Shown here: in pieces, positions 1-5,436 of the stretch
Layout of the letters: every line of letters begins with the position of its first letter
How positions within the stretch are numbered: position 1 is the stretch's first letter
Origin: Spirochaetaceae bacterium
Lineage (GTDB): Bacteria > Spirochaetota > Spirochaetia > Treponematales > Breznakiellaceae
DNA: 6,078 nt
Direction of reading: 5' to 3'
Assembly: GCA_031290405.1 (NCBI GenBank)
Contig: JAITNO010000139.1
Location: forward strand, 1-6,078
Notes under the pieces: model-generated
What the model was told of the DNA's origin: nothing
The model's input: the letters and a program-made list of their open reading frames with translations, nothing else
Databases searched by the model: none
Made by a program: the position numbers and the translations under genes

Positions 1-345
1 GCCCTGGGGGGTGTCGGTTTCGTCTTTGAGGCCGACGCCGAGGTTAAGCCTGTCCTGGATGGGTATTTTTTTGTTCCACCGGATGGATGTGTTGGCGAAG
101 TCCCGCATGGCGGCGACGAGGATTGCTTTTTTCGCATCCTTATCGAGCCGGTTTCCCTTTGTTTTGTTGTTGTGATACTCGGTGCGGGCTTCCAGGAACT
201 TCGCTATTTTGATCACGATGGCGCCGCAATCGGGCGCGCTCCACCCGTACGCGGCTCGCTTTTCGCTGTTGCCGAGCGCTTCGTCCCAAAAGACGAGCAG
301 GTCCACTAAATCTTGTTCCCTGTTGGGAATCCAATCATCTGACAT
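1..345 (-). CDS. Hypothetical protein, N-terminal 115 residues, cut by left window edge
   Basis: The frame is open from an ATG at 345 to the window edge with no stop, so the C-terminus is missing. The start is chosen because AAGGAG lies 7 nt upstream (353-358) in an AT-rich leader, with a promoter-like pair further up. The product begins MSDDWIPNRE and is hydrophilic and probably helical, with no signal peptide or membrane segment. Residues 79-115 hold AMRDFANTSIRW, then QDRLNLG (97-103) and DETDTP (108-113). From memory this resembles a family of short hypothetical proteins common in host-associated treponemes and Bacteroidetes, which start with a D-x-I-P motif and carry a conserved DR-x-x-LG then D-x-T-x-TP block; no function is known to me. 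The same frame continues upstream through the repeat array without a stop, so 345 could be an internal start of a longer protein. The gene is likely real; family membership is moderately likely; function is unknown. Confidence 0.65.
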   Translation of the reverse strand, partial: MSDDWIPNREQDLVDLLVFWDEALGNSEKRAAYGWSAPDCGAIVIKIAKFLEARTEYHNNKTKGNRLDKDAKKAILVAAMRDFANTSIRWNKKIPIQDRLNLGVGLKDETDTPQG

Positions 346-1002
346 GACATATCTCCTTAAAATGTTAATTTTGAGCGGTTGTTGGCCGCCTCTGTTTGTT
401 GTATAGGAATCGGTAAAACTTTTCAAGCTTCCCTTGATGATTTCAACGCCGCCGCCGCCAGTTTGAACGCCAATGCTGATAGTTTGAACGCCGCCGCTGA
501 CGGTTTGAACGCTAATGCTGATAGTTTGAACGCCGCCGTTAACGTCTTGAACGTCGCCGTTAACGTCTTCAACGTCGCCGTTAACGTTGTGAACGCCGCC
601 GTTAACGTCTTGAACGTCGCCGTTAACATTGTGAACGCCGCCGTTAACGTCTTCAACGTCGCCGTTAACGTTGTGAACGTCGCCGTTAATGTTGTGAACG
701 CCGCCGTTAATGTTGTGAACGTCGCCGTTAACATCTTTAACGTCGCCGTTAACGTCTTGAACGTCGCCGTTAAAACCTTCAACGTCGCCGTTAATGTCTT
801 TAACGTCGCCGTTAAAACCTTCAACGTCGCCGTTAAAACCTTCTTGGGCGTCCTGGAACTTGTCTTGGTTGTCCTGGAAGGCGTAGCGCTGGGGGTTAGC
901 CCCGTAGGGCGCAACAAAATAAGGCGCGCCTTCCTCTTCCCTCTCTTGCGTTGGTTGGCTTTGGGCTGTAGGATGGGCTGTGTTGTTTTGCTGTGGAGGC
1001 AT
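1..1002 (-). CDS. Possible long form: heptad-repeat N-terminal region fused in frame to the hypothetical protein
   Basis: Read from an ATG at 1002, the minus strand is open to the window edge (334 codons, no stop). It gives a polar lead segment (MPPQQNNTAHPTAQ onward, then EREEEGAPYF), two heptads FQDNQDK and FQDAQEG, and then about 15 heptads of the form [V/I/F]-N-G-[D/G]-V-[Q/E/H/K]-[D/N/G]. Degenerate heptads such as ISISVQT and VSGGVQT follow, then a linker leading into MSDDWIP at 345. Hydrophobic residues fall with 4-3 spacing, as in a fibrous or coiled-coil stalk. Against it: no Shine-Dalgarno precedes 1002, the start lies 4 nt from the divergent start at 1006, and a good ribosome site and promoter-like pair exist at 345. 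Openness is weak evidence, because this frame also stays open antisense through the whole DUF362 gene, which uses no TTA, CTA or TCA codons. It is an alternative to the short form. Confidence 0.38.
   Translation of the reverse strand, partial: MPPQQNNTAHPTAQSQPTQEREEEGAPYFVAPYGANPQRYAFQDNQDKFQDAQEGFNGDVEGFNGDVKDINGDVEGFNGDVQDVNGDVKDVNGDVHNINGGVHNINGDVHNVNGDVEDVNGGVHNVNGDVQDVNGGVHNVNGDVEDVNGDVQDVNGGVQTISISVQTVSGGVQTISIGVQTGGGGVEIIKGSLKSFTDSYTTNRGGQQPLKINILRRYVMSDDWIPNREQDLVDLLVFWDEALGNSEKRAAYGWSAPDCGAIVIKIAKFLEARTEYHNNKTKGNRLDKDAKKAILVAAMRDFANTSIRWNKKIPIQDRLNLGVGLKDETDTPQG
353..358 (-). promoter_or_regulatory. Ribosome binding site deciding the 345 start
   Basis: AAGGAG lies 7 nt upstream of the ATG at 345, inside the leader TTAAGGAGATATGTC. 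It is close to a perfect anti-16S match with good spacing, and it argues for initiation at 345 even though the frame is open further upstream. A second ATG at 350 is in another frame and too close to this site to use it. Confidence 0.7.
400..426 (-). promoter_or_regulatory. Candidate sigma-70-type promoter for the hypothetical gene at the left edge
   Basis: On the minus strand TTGAAA (421-426) is followed after 15 nt by TATACA (400-405), in a locally AT-richer stretch between the repeat array and the start at 345. Transcription would start near 393 and give a leader of about 48 nt that carries the AAGGAG site. The spacer is shorter than the usual 16-18 nt and the call rests on eye-matching only. 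Confidence 0.3.
442..882. repeat. 21-bp tandem repeat array (19 units plus 2 degenerate units)
   Basis: Read on the plus strand, units of exactly 21 bp run from 442 to 840 without any indel. The core unit, repeated 15 times from 526 to 840, has the form TTGAACGTCGCCGTTAACGTC with changes at a few fixed sites. Four more diverged units lie at 442-525 and two strongly degenerate ones at 841-882. Most core units contain CGTTAA, often as the palindrome GTTAAC. Since 21 is divisible by three, the array stays open in several frames. On the minus strand it encodes heptads such as VNGDVQD; on the plus strand it encodes hydrophobic heptads such as LNVAVNV. Near-identity of the central units with degeneration at both ends points to growth by slippage or unequal exchange. 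Unit number may vary between strains. Confidence 0.95.
946..974 (+). promoter_or_regulatory. Weak candidate promoter for the DUF362 lipoprotein gene
   Basis: TTGCGT (946-951) and TAGGAT (969-974) are separated by 17 nt. Transcription would start near 981, leaving a leader of about 25 nt that includes the GGAGG site. Only three of six bases match the -35 consensus and four of six the -10. If the long minus-strand product starting at 1002 is real, this promoter lies inside its coding sequence. Confidence 0.22.
995..999 (+). promoter_or_regulatory. Ribosome binding site of the DUF362 lipoprotein gene
   Basis: GGAGG sits 6 nt before the ATG at 1006. It fixes the start of the lipoprotein there and rules out the long upstream extension through the repeat array, which has no recognisable start signal. 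An ATG at 1001 is out of frame and followed at once by a stop. Confidence 0.75.
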
Positions 1003-1005
1003 GGT

Positions 1006-2001
1006 ATGAAAAAATGCGGTTGTTTTTTGGCGGTGGGCGTTCTTGCCGTTGCGGTTTTTGTCTTGGCGGGCTGCGTCCGGAAGGCGGCGGCGCAGGGGCT
1101 GCCTGAAGGTGGGGCGGCGGCGGCTCTGGCGGAGGGTACTGCGCGGGTTTTTATGACGCGCGACATTAGTCCTGCGGGGTTGGCGGCGGTCTTCGACGCG
1201 CTGGGGCGCGTTCCTTCGGGCAAGGTTGCCGTCAAAATTAGCACGGGCGAGCCGGGCAATGTCCACTACCTCGACCCTAATCTGATTAAGGGGCTTGTGC
1301 GGCGGGTCGACGGCACGATTGTCGAGTGCAACACGGCGTACGGCGGCAAGCGCGCCGCTACGGCGATGCACTATCAGGTTGCCAAAGACCACGGCTTTAC
1401 GGCTGTCGCGCCGGTGGTGATTATGGACGAGGCGGGCGATTTGTCCCTTCCGGTTACGGGCGGCGCGCACCTGACGGTGGACCTTGTCGGCGGCCATTTT
1501 GCGGATTTTACGTTCCATATTGTGCTTTCCCACTTTAAGGGTCATGCGATGGGCGGCTTTGGCGGCGCGCTTAAGAATATGTCCATTGGCTACGGCTCGC
1601 GGGCGGGCAAGGCGCTTATCCACAGCGCGGGGAAGAGTCGGTCGAGTATGTGGGGCGGCGACCAAAACAGTTTCCTCGAATCTATGGCGGAGGCTGCTAT
1701 GGCTGTCGCGGACGCGGCGGGGAGGGAAAACTTCATCTACGTCAACGTGATGAACCATCTTTCGGTGGATTGCGATTGCAACGGCAATCCTGCCGCTCCT
1801 ACGATGGCCGACATTGGCATTCTTGCGTCGCTTGACCCTGTGGCGCTGGACAAGGCCTGCGTCGACCTGGTGTATGCCGCGCCTGACCGTGCGGATCTTG
1901 TGCGGCGCATCGAATCCCGCAACGGCATTCTTACGCTGAACCACGCTGCGGCTCTTGGTCTGGGCAGTCTGCGCTACGAGCTTGTCGTCGTCGACGGCTA
2001 A
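1006..2001 (+). CDS. DUF362-family lipoprotein
   Basis: The product is 331 aa. Residues 1-22 form a lipoprotein signal peptide: MKK, a hydrophobic core, and lipobox LAGC with the lipidated Cys at 23, so the mature protein should be membrane-anchored outside the cytoplasm. The rest matches the DUF362 domain as I know it: VECNTAYGG (106-114), SHFKGHAMGGFGGALKN (175-191) followed by the IGYGSRAGK stretch, VDCDCNGNP (254-262) and DIGILASLDPVALDKA (269-284). The clustered Cys, His and Asp residues could bind a metal or cofactor, but that is inference. There is no C-terminal ferredoxin-type cysteine cluster, unlike many DUF362 proteins. The start at 1006 is supported by GGAGG. The permease gene follows 9 nt downstream, so the two are probably one transcript and may act together at the envelope. 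Family call is fairly sure; biochemical role is not known to me. Confidence 0.88.
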   Translation: MKKCGCFLAVGVLAVAVFVLAGCVRKAAAQGLPEGGAAAALAEGTARVFMTRDISPAGLAAVFDALGRVPSGKVAVKISTGEPGNVHYLDPNLIKGLVRRVDGTIVECNTAYGGKRAATAMHYQVAKDHGFTAVAPVVIMDEAGDLSLPVTGGAHLTVDLVGGHFADFTFHIVLSHFKGHAMGGFGGALKNMSIGYGSRAGKALIHSAGKSRSSMWGGDQNSFLESMAEAAMAVADAAGRENFIYVNVMNHLSVDCDCNGNPAAPTMADIGILASLDPVALDKACVDLVYAAPDRADLVRRIESRNGILTLNHAAALGLGSLRYELVVVDG

Positions 2002-2010
2002 GGCGCTTCT

Positions 2011-2931
2011 GTGTCGCTGATGGCTGATACGATTGAACGTGAAGCGGTCTTCCTCTGGTACTATGTGAGTGTGCAGACTGAGCAGATTGCCGGCTATTAC
2101 CTGCTCGGCGTCTGTCTTGGCTCTCTTGTGTCCGTGTTCGGCAAGGCTGGGATTCTCGCGCTTCCCGGCGCTCTGCGGGGGAAAAAGCTTGGCATTCTGG
2201 GGCTTGTTCCGGCCTCCCTTGTCGGCATGGCGAGTCCGCTTTGCATGTACGGTACTATCCCTCTTGCCGCCTCCTTCTCGGAAAAAGGCGTGGCGGACGA
2301 TTGGCTTGCCTCCTTCATGATGGGATCTATTCTCCTTAATCCTCAGCTTTTGTTGTACAGCGCGGCTCTGGGGAGGACGGCTCTGGTTGTACGCTTTCTT
2401 GCCTCTCTTGTATGCGCCTTCGCCGCGGGGCTCTGCGTGCGGCTCCTCTGCAAGGGCCGCGCGTTCTTCAAATTTACTGGCTTCGCGGTTCCGGCCAACC
2501 GCGACACCGACCCCAATCCTGTCTTTCGGCTGCTTAAAAACGTCATGAGGAACGTCCGCGCCACGGGGCTGTACTTTCTGGCGGGCATTGTCCTTTCCGC
2601 TCTTTTCCAACGCTACGTGCCGGAAAATGCGGTTGCCGCGCTCTTTGGCCCGGGCCGCCGTTTCGGCCTCCTTATGGCCGCCACGATTGGCGTCCCCCTC
2701 TATATGTGCGGCGGCGGCACCGTTCCGCTTTTAAGCGCCTGGTTGCGCGACGGCATGAGCATGGGCTCCGCCGCGGCGTTCATGGTGAGCGGCCCGGCGA
2801 CTAAAATTACCAACCTGGGGGCGGTCAAGATCGTCCTCGGCGTGAAGCGTTTTGTGTTGTACCTTGCGTTTGTCATGCTCTCCGCGCTGGCGATTGGCGT
2901 TATGACGGACTGCGCGCTTGTGGGGGCCTAG
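2011..2931 (+). CDS. Membrane permease, ArsP/DUF318 (COG0701) type
   Basis: The product is 306 aa and strongly hydrophobic, with about eight likely membrane segments in two halves around a polar middle (about 147-185). Each half carries the family's signature region: SPLCMYGTIPLAAS (75-88) in the first, and MCGGGTVPLLSAWLRDGMS (232-250) followed by GPATKI (261-266) in the second. Family members are described as permeases, and ArsP exports organoarsenicals; the Cys-rich first motif of ArsP (of the form PFCSCS) is changed here, with only one Cys, so an arsenic substrate should not be assumed. Start choice is uncertain: GTG at 2011 has AAGG a few bases upstream, ATG at 2020 is in frame, and a GTG at 2065 is possible. 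The start lies 9 nt after the lipoprotein stop, suggesting co-translation. Family call is good; substrate is unknown. Confidence 0.85.
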   Translation: MSLMADTIEREAVFLWYYVSVQTEQIAGYYLLGVCLGSLVSVFGKAGILALPGALRGKKLGILGLVPASLVGMASPLCMYGTIPLAASFSEKGVADDWLASFMMGSILLNPQLLLYSAALGRTALVVRFLASLVCAFAAGLCVRLLCKGRAFFKFTGFAVPANRDTDPNPVFRLLKNVMRNVRATGLYFLAGIVLSALFQRYVPENAVAALFGPGRRFGLLMAATIGVPLYMCGGGTVPLLSAWLRDGMSMGSAAAFMVSGPATKITNLGAVKIVLGVKRFVLYLAFVMLSALAIGVMTDCALVGA

Positions 2932-2932
2932 A

Positions 2933-2950
2933 CGGCGGGGCGCGCCGCCG
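2933..2950 (+). terminator. Terminator-like hairpin after the permease gene
   Basis: CGGCGG (2933-2938) pairs with CCGCCG (2945-2950) around a 6-nt loop, starting 2 nt after the permease stop. The following bases are pyrimidine-rich (CCTCTTCCCTTCC) but not a clean T run, so intrinsic termination is plausible but unproven. In this GC-rich DNA such short stems arise easily by chance. Confidence 0.35.
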
Positions 2951-2983
2951 CCTCTTCCCTTCCGCATGAAGACAAAGCCCAAA

Positions 2984-3002
2984 GCGGGGGAGCGCGGCCC
3001 GC
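2984..3002 (-). terminator. Possible terminator of the flagellar run, downstream of fliL
   Basis: On the minus strand GCGGG (3002-2998) pairs with CCCGC (2988-2984) around a 9-nt loop and is followed by the T-rich stretch TTTGGGCTTTGTCTT. It lies about 60 nt beyond the fliL stop, in the convergent gap. A second small hairpin, GGCG-CAG-CGCC, lies at 3025-3035. Stems are short, so the call is tentative. Confidence 0.3.
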
Positions 3003-3063
3003 CTGCCAAAAGCCTCTTTCGCGGGGCGCAGCGCCGCAGGACGCCAGATGCGCCCTCGGCGCC

Positions 3064-3621
3064 TTATTGCATCTCGAAGAGGTCGAACTGGGTGAAGAGG
3101 AGGCCTCTTATGCGGGCTTTGTCGAGCATGGTGGTGTTGAGGAGCTCTTTGATTTCTTCCTTGATTTTGTTGCGGTTTTCGGGCTGCAGCTCGCTTTGGT
3201 ATTTCGCGCTAAAGTAATTGAGGAAGAAGTCGATGAGTTGGACCTTGCGGGCGATGAGTTCGCTCTGCGTGGCGTTGTCGTTCATGTCGTATTCGAGGAC
3301 GGGGCTTGCGACGATGTTGTAGGGTGTGGGGTCCCGCGAGCGCGTGCTGATGCTGCCTATGCCGTCGTAGTAGGAATAGATGGGTTTGATGGCGGCGTAG
3401 GCTTCTGTTTGGGGTATGGCGGCCCCTGCGCCGCCGCCGCTTCCGCTCATCATCTTGAAGGTGATGATGACGACCGTCACGATAAAGATAAGGGCGCCGA
3501 GGCCGATCGCCACGAACTTTAAGAGCTTTGCGAAGAGCCCTGAGCGGTCTTTCTTGACGCTTGCGCCTTCTTCGCCGCTGTCTTCGGCGCCTTCCACTAA
3601 TTCTTTTTCATCGTCTGCCAT
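3064..3621 (-). CDS. fliL: Flagellar stator-associated membrane protein FliL
   Basis: The product is 185 aa. An acidic cytoplasmic N-terminus (about 1-22) leads to a single membrane segment (about 33-57) and an extracytoplasmic domain, the FliL layout. FliL surrounds or stabilises the MotA/MotB stator and modulates torque and motility. The C-terminus (IRGLLFTQFDLFEMQ) matches the usual FliL ending in treponemes, so the protein looks complete. The start at 3621 is preceded by AAGGAG at 3629-3634. The gene lies 45 nt after motB on the same strand, as expected for a motA-motB-fliL transcript. In known treponemes fliM normally follows directly; here no flagellar gene follows, and the next gene is a convergent permease. 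Confidence 0.93.
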   Translation of the reverse strand: MADDEKELVEGAEDSGEEGASVKKDRSGLFAKLLKFVAIGLGALIFIVTVVIITFKMMSGSGGGAGAAIPQTEAYAAIKPIYSYYDGIGSISTRSRDPTPYNIVASPVLEYDMNDNATQSELIARKVQLIDFFLNYFSAKYQSELQPENRNKIKEEIKELLNTTMLDKARIRGLLFTQFDLFEMQ

Positions 3622-3628
3622 GTGTGTT

Positions 3629-3634
3629 CTCCTT
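3629..3634 (-). promoter_or_regulatory. Ribosome binding site of fliL
   Basis: AAGGAG lies 7 nt before the ATG at 3621, in the 45-nt spacer after motB. It is the strongest ribosome site in the flagellar run and shows that fliL initiates independently instead of by tight translational coupling. Confidence 0.65.
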
Positions 3635-3666
3635 ATGGTGCATAGTATTTTATCTCTGTGTCTCTG

Positions 3667-4401
3667 TTATAAGTGTCCGTCGTCGAGGATCACGATGTCG
3701 ACGCGGCGGTTGTAGGATCGGCCTTCGGCGGTGGCGTCGGAGGCGACGGGCACGGTGTCGGCAAAGCCTGCGACCTGGAAGCGGTTTTCCCTCATGCCGA
3801 GCCCGGTGAGGTAGCTCAAGACGGCGATGGAGCGCGCGGCGGAGAGTTCCCAGTTCGAGGTCCAGGGGCCGGCGGGGTCGATGGCCGTGGAGTCGGTGTG
3901 CCCTTCTATTCTGAACTTCCTGCCGGACAGGTCCTCGGACGAGAGGAGCGTGCCCAGGCGCAGCAGGATGTCCCGCGTGGATTCCATGTTGATGCGGGCG
4001 GAGGCGGGGGCGAAGAAGGCGTCGGAGGCGAGGCTGATGACGATGCCGCGTTCGTCGGCGCTTATCGTCATCTTCTTGGTGTGCACTTCGGGGGCGAAGA
4101 GGCTGACGGCCTTCTTGAGGGCGGTGCCGAGTGACTTGCCCCGGTCGCTGGCCGGAAGCGAGGTAACGTTGTTGCCAAGCTCGGCGGCGCGCCCGACGGA
4201 CAGGGTGTTGCCGCCTGACTTGGCGCCCATGCCGCGCGCCATGAACGAGACGCTTATCTGCGACATGGAGGAGGGCGTTACCTCGTCGGGGTTGAACATG
4301 ATGGCGAAGAAACAGAGGACGAGGGTTACCATGTCGGAATAGGTGGTGAGCCATTCTTGTCCGGTGGGGCCGCCGCCGCCTTTCTTCTTTTTCTTTGCCA
4401 T
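3667..4401 (-). CDS. motB: Flagellar motor stator protein MotB
   Basis: The product is 244 aa. A basic start (MAKKKKK) precedes one membrane segment (about 23-36). TTYSDMVTLVLCFF places the conserved proton-accepting aspartate at residue 23, equivalent to Asp32 of E. coli MotB. A plug/linker region follows, then an OmpA-like peptidoglycan-binding domain (about 110-240) with IEGHTD (165-170), NWELSAAR (183-190) and NRRVDI (231-236). MotB anchors the stator to the cell wall and forms the ion channel with MotA. The ending ILDDGHL is like treponemal MotB. The start lies 12 nt after the motA stop, with AGAGGG overlapping that stop as ribosome site, so the two genes are probably coupled. All key residues are present; whether it uses H+ or Na+ is not decided here, though the motif set fits the MotB type. 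Confidence 0.96.
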   Translation of the reverse strand: MAKKKKKGGGGPTGQEWLTTYSDMVTLVLCFFAIMFNPDEVTPSSMSQISVSFMARGMGAKSGGNTLSVGRAAELGNNVTSLPASDRGKSLGTALKKAVSLFAPEVHTKKMTISADERGIVISLASDAFFAPASARINMESTRDILLRLGTLLSSEDLSGRKFRIEGHTDSTAIDPAGPWTSNWELSAARSIAVLSYLTGLGMRENRFQVAGFADTVPVASDATAEGRSYNRRVDIVILDDGHL

Positions 4402-4413
4402 GCTTTTGCCCTC

Positions 4414-5196
4414 TTAGTCCTTCATTACTTCGGATTCGATTTCCTTGCGCTCTTCGGGCTTGAGATAGGCGAGGAGCTTCATGCCCAGGATGCGGGGGTT
4501 GTCGCCGGCCTGTATCGAGAGTATGCCTTCGATGACCATTTCGCGCACCTGGGCTTCGGCGGCGTCCATGGAGCGGAGTTTCTGCATGACCGGCGTAAGG
4601 AGGGCGTTGGCGATGATGGAGCCGTAGAGGGTGGTGATGAGCGCGACGGCCATGTTCGGGCCGACGGAGGCTTTGTCCTCGAGGTTTTTCATCATGGCGA
4701 TGAGCCCGATGACGGTGCCCAGCATTCCGAAGCCGGGGGCTAAGGCCGACCACATATTAAGGACGCCGACGGTGGAGGCGTGCCTGTCCTGCATCTGGCT
4801 TACTTCGATTTCCAGGAGGTCTCTGACGACGGCGGCGTCGGTTCCGTCGACGACGAGCTGGAGGCCTTTCTTCATAAAGGCGTTGTCGAGGTCGACGATT
4901 TCGTCTTCCAACGAGAGGAGGCCTTCGCGGCGGGCCTTTTCGGACATGGCCATCAGTTTGGTGACGATGCCCTTTTCGCCGTAGTTCGGCACGTTGAAGA
5001 TGAGGCCGATGATGCTGAAAACGCCCACCGCGTTCTTGATGGACGAAGCGCACATCAGACAGAACCACGAGCCCAAGACGACGATGAGCAGGGACGGCAT
5101 ATCCCAGTAGGTTACCAGACCTGAACCGCCGGAGATGATGCCGAAGACGATCATGCCGAAGACGCCGACCATGCCGATAAGCGACGCTAAATCCAT
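4414..5196 (-). CDS. motA: Flagellar motor stator protein MotA
   Basis: The product is 260 aa, a usual length. Four membrane segments are visible (about 4-22, 33-52, 150-172, 183-205), with a large cytoplasmic loop between the second and third. The loop holds ARREGLLSLEDE, placing the rotor-contacting charges at Arg90 and Glu97, matching Arg90/Glu98 of E. coli. LAPGFGMLGTVIGL (152-165) contains the conserved channel proline at 154, and TPVMQKL places the second one at 202. MotA with MotB converts ion flow into torque against FliG of the rotor. The start at 5196 has AAGGA 9 nt upstream. It follows flbD by 27 nt and precedes motB by 12 nt, the treponemal order. It appears complete and functional. 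Confidence 0.96.
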   Translation of the reverse strand: MDLASLIGMVGVFGMIVFGIISGGSGLVTYWDMPSLLIVVLGSWFCLMCASSIKNAVGVFSIIGLIFNVPNYGEKGIVTKLMAMSEKARREGLLSLEDEIVDLDNAFMKKGLQLVVDGTDAAVVRDLLEIEVSQMQDRHASTVGVLNMWSALAPGFGMLGTVIGLIAMMKNLEDKASVGPNMAVALITTLYGSIIANALLTPVMQKLRSMDAAEAQVREMVIEGILSIQAGDNPRILGMKLLAYLKPEERKEIESEVMKD

Positions 5197-5223
5197 TGCT
5201 TGTTCCTTATTGTAAAACGCGCC

Positions 5224-5421
5224 CTACTCTTCATTCTTAAAACCGCCAATCAGCTTCCTGTAGCCGACGATGCGCGCGATGAGTTCTTCCGCGCTTTCCT
5301 TTACGATGATGTGTTTTCCCGACAACATCAGAAGGGTCGTGTCGGGCGTAAGCTCGATGGACTCTATCTGATGGGGATTGATGTAATACTCCGCGCCGCC
5401 TAAGCGGGTTGCCTTAATCAT
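5224..5421 (-). CDS. flbD: Small flagellar protein FlbD
   Basis: The product is 65 aa, the usual size for this family, and begins MIKATRLGGAEYYINPHQIE. This pattern, a short beta-rich stretch with Y-x-INP then IE, followed by TPDTTLLMLSGKHIIVKES and a helical end, is diagnostic of the FlbD family found in spirochaetes, clostridia and bacilli. It is not the unrelated Caulobacter transcription activator also called FlbD. Its molecular role is not well settled; its constant position between flgE and motA suggests a part in hook or stator assembly. The start is 15 nt after the flgE stop. The ribosome site is weak (AGGCGG), so translation may depend on coupling to flgE. Confidence 0.92.
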   Translation of the reverse strand: MIKATRLGGAEYYINPHQIESIELTPDTTLLMLSGKHIIVKESAEELIARIVGYRKLIGGFKNEE

Positions 5422-5436
5422 TCGCTATTCCGCCTG

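Noticed and set aside
526..840. GTTAAC palindromes as operator sites for a regulator
   Set aside because: They recur at exactly 21 bp because they belong to the tandem unit, and several units carry GTTAAT or GTTAAA instead. Nothing else points to protein binding.
442..882. CRISPR array
   Set aside because: Repeats are directly adjacent 21-bp units with no unique spacers, so this is a simple tandem repeat.
379..1005. Plus-strand extension of the lipoprotein gene through the repeat array
   Set aside because: The frame is open, but its only start is a TTG without a ribosome site, the product is an implausible run of hydrophobic heptads followed by unstructured sequence, and a lipoprotein signal with GGAGG begins cleanly at 1006.
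423..1259. Minus-strand frame giving threonine/alanine-rich repeats (LTATLKT type)
   Set aside because: It is a shadow of the 21-bp periodicity and runs antisense into the DUF362 gene. It lacks start signals and does not connect to any recognisable domain.
2918..3217. Plus-strand frame in the convergent gap
   Set aside because: It overlaps the end of the permease gene and antisense fliL, has no ribosome site, and its product is R/P-rich without any recognisable motif.
3067..3522. Plus-strand frame opposite fliL
   Set aside because: It is the antisense shadow of fliL, which has a family match, a ribosome site and operon context.
3650..4753. Long arginine/histidine-rich minus-strand frame across motB and motA
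   Set aside because: It is an out-of-frame shadow of two well-supported stator genes and has low-complexity R/H/P composition.
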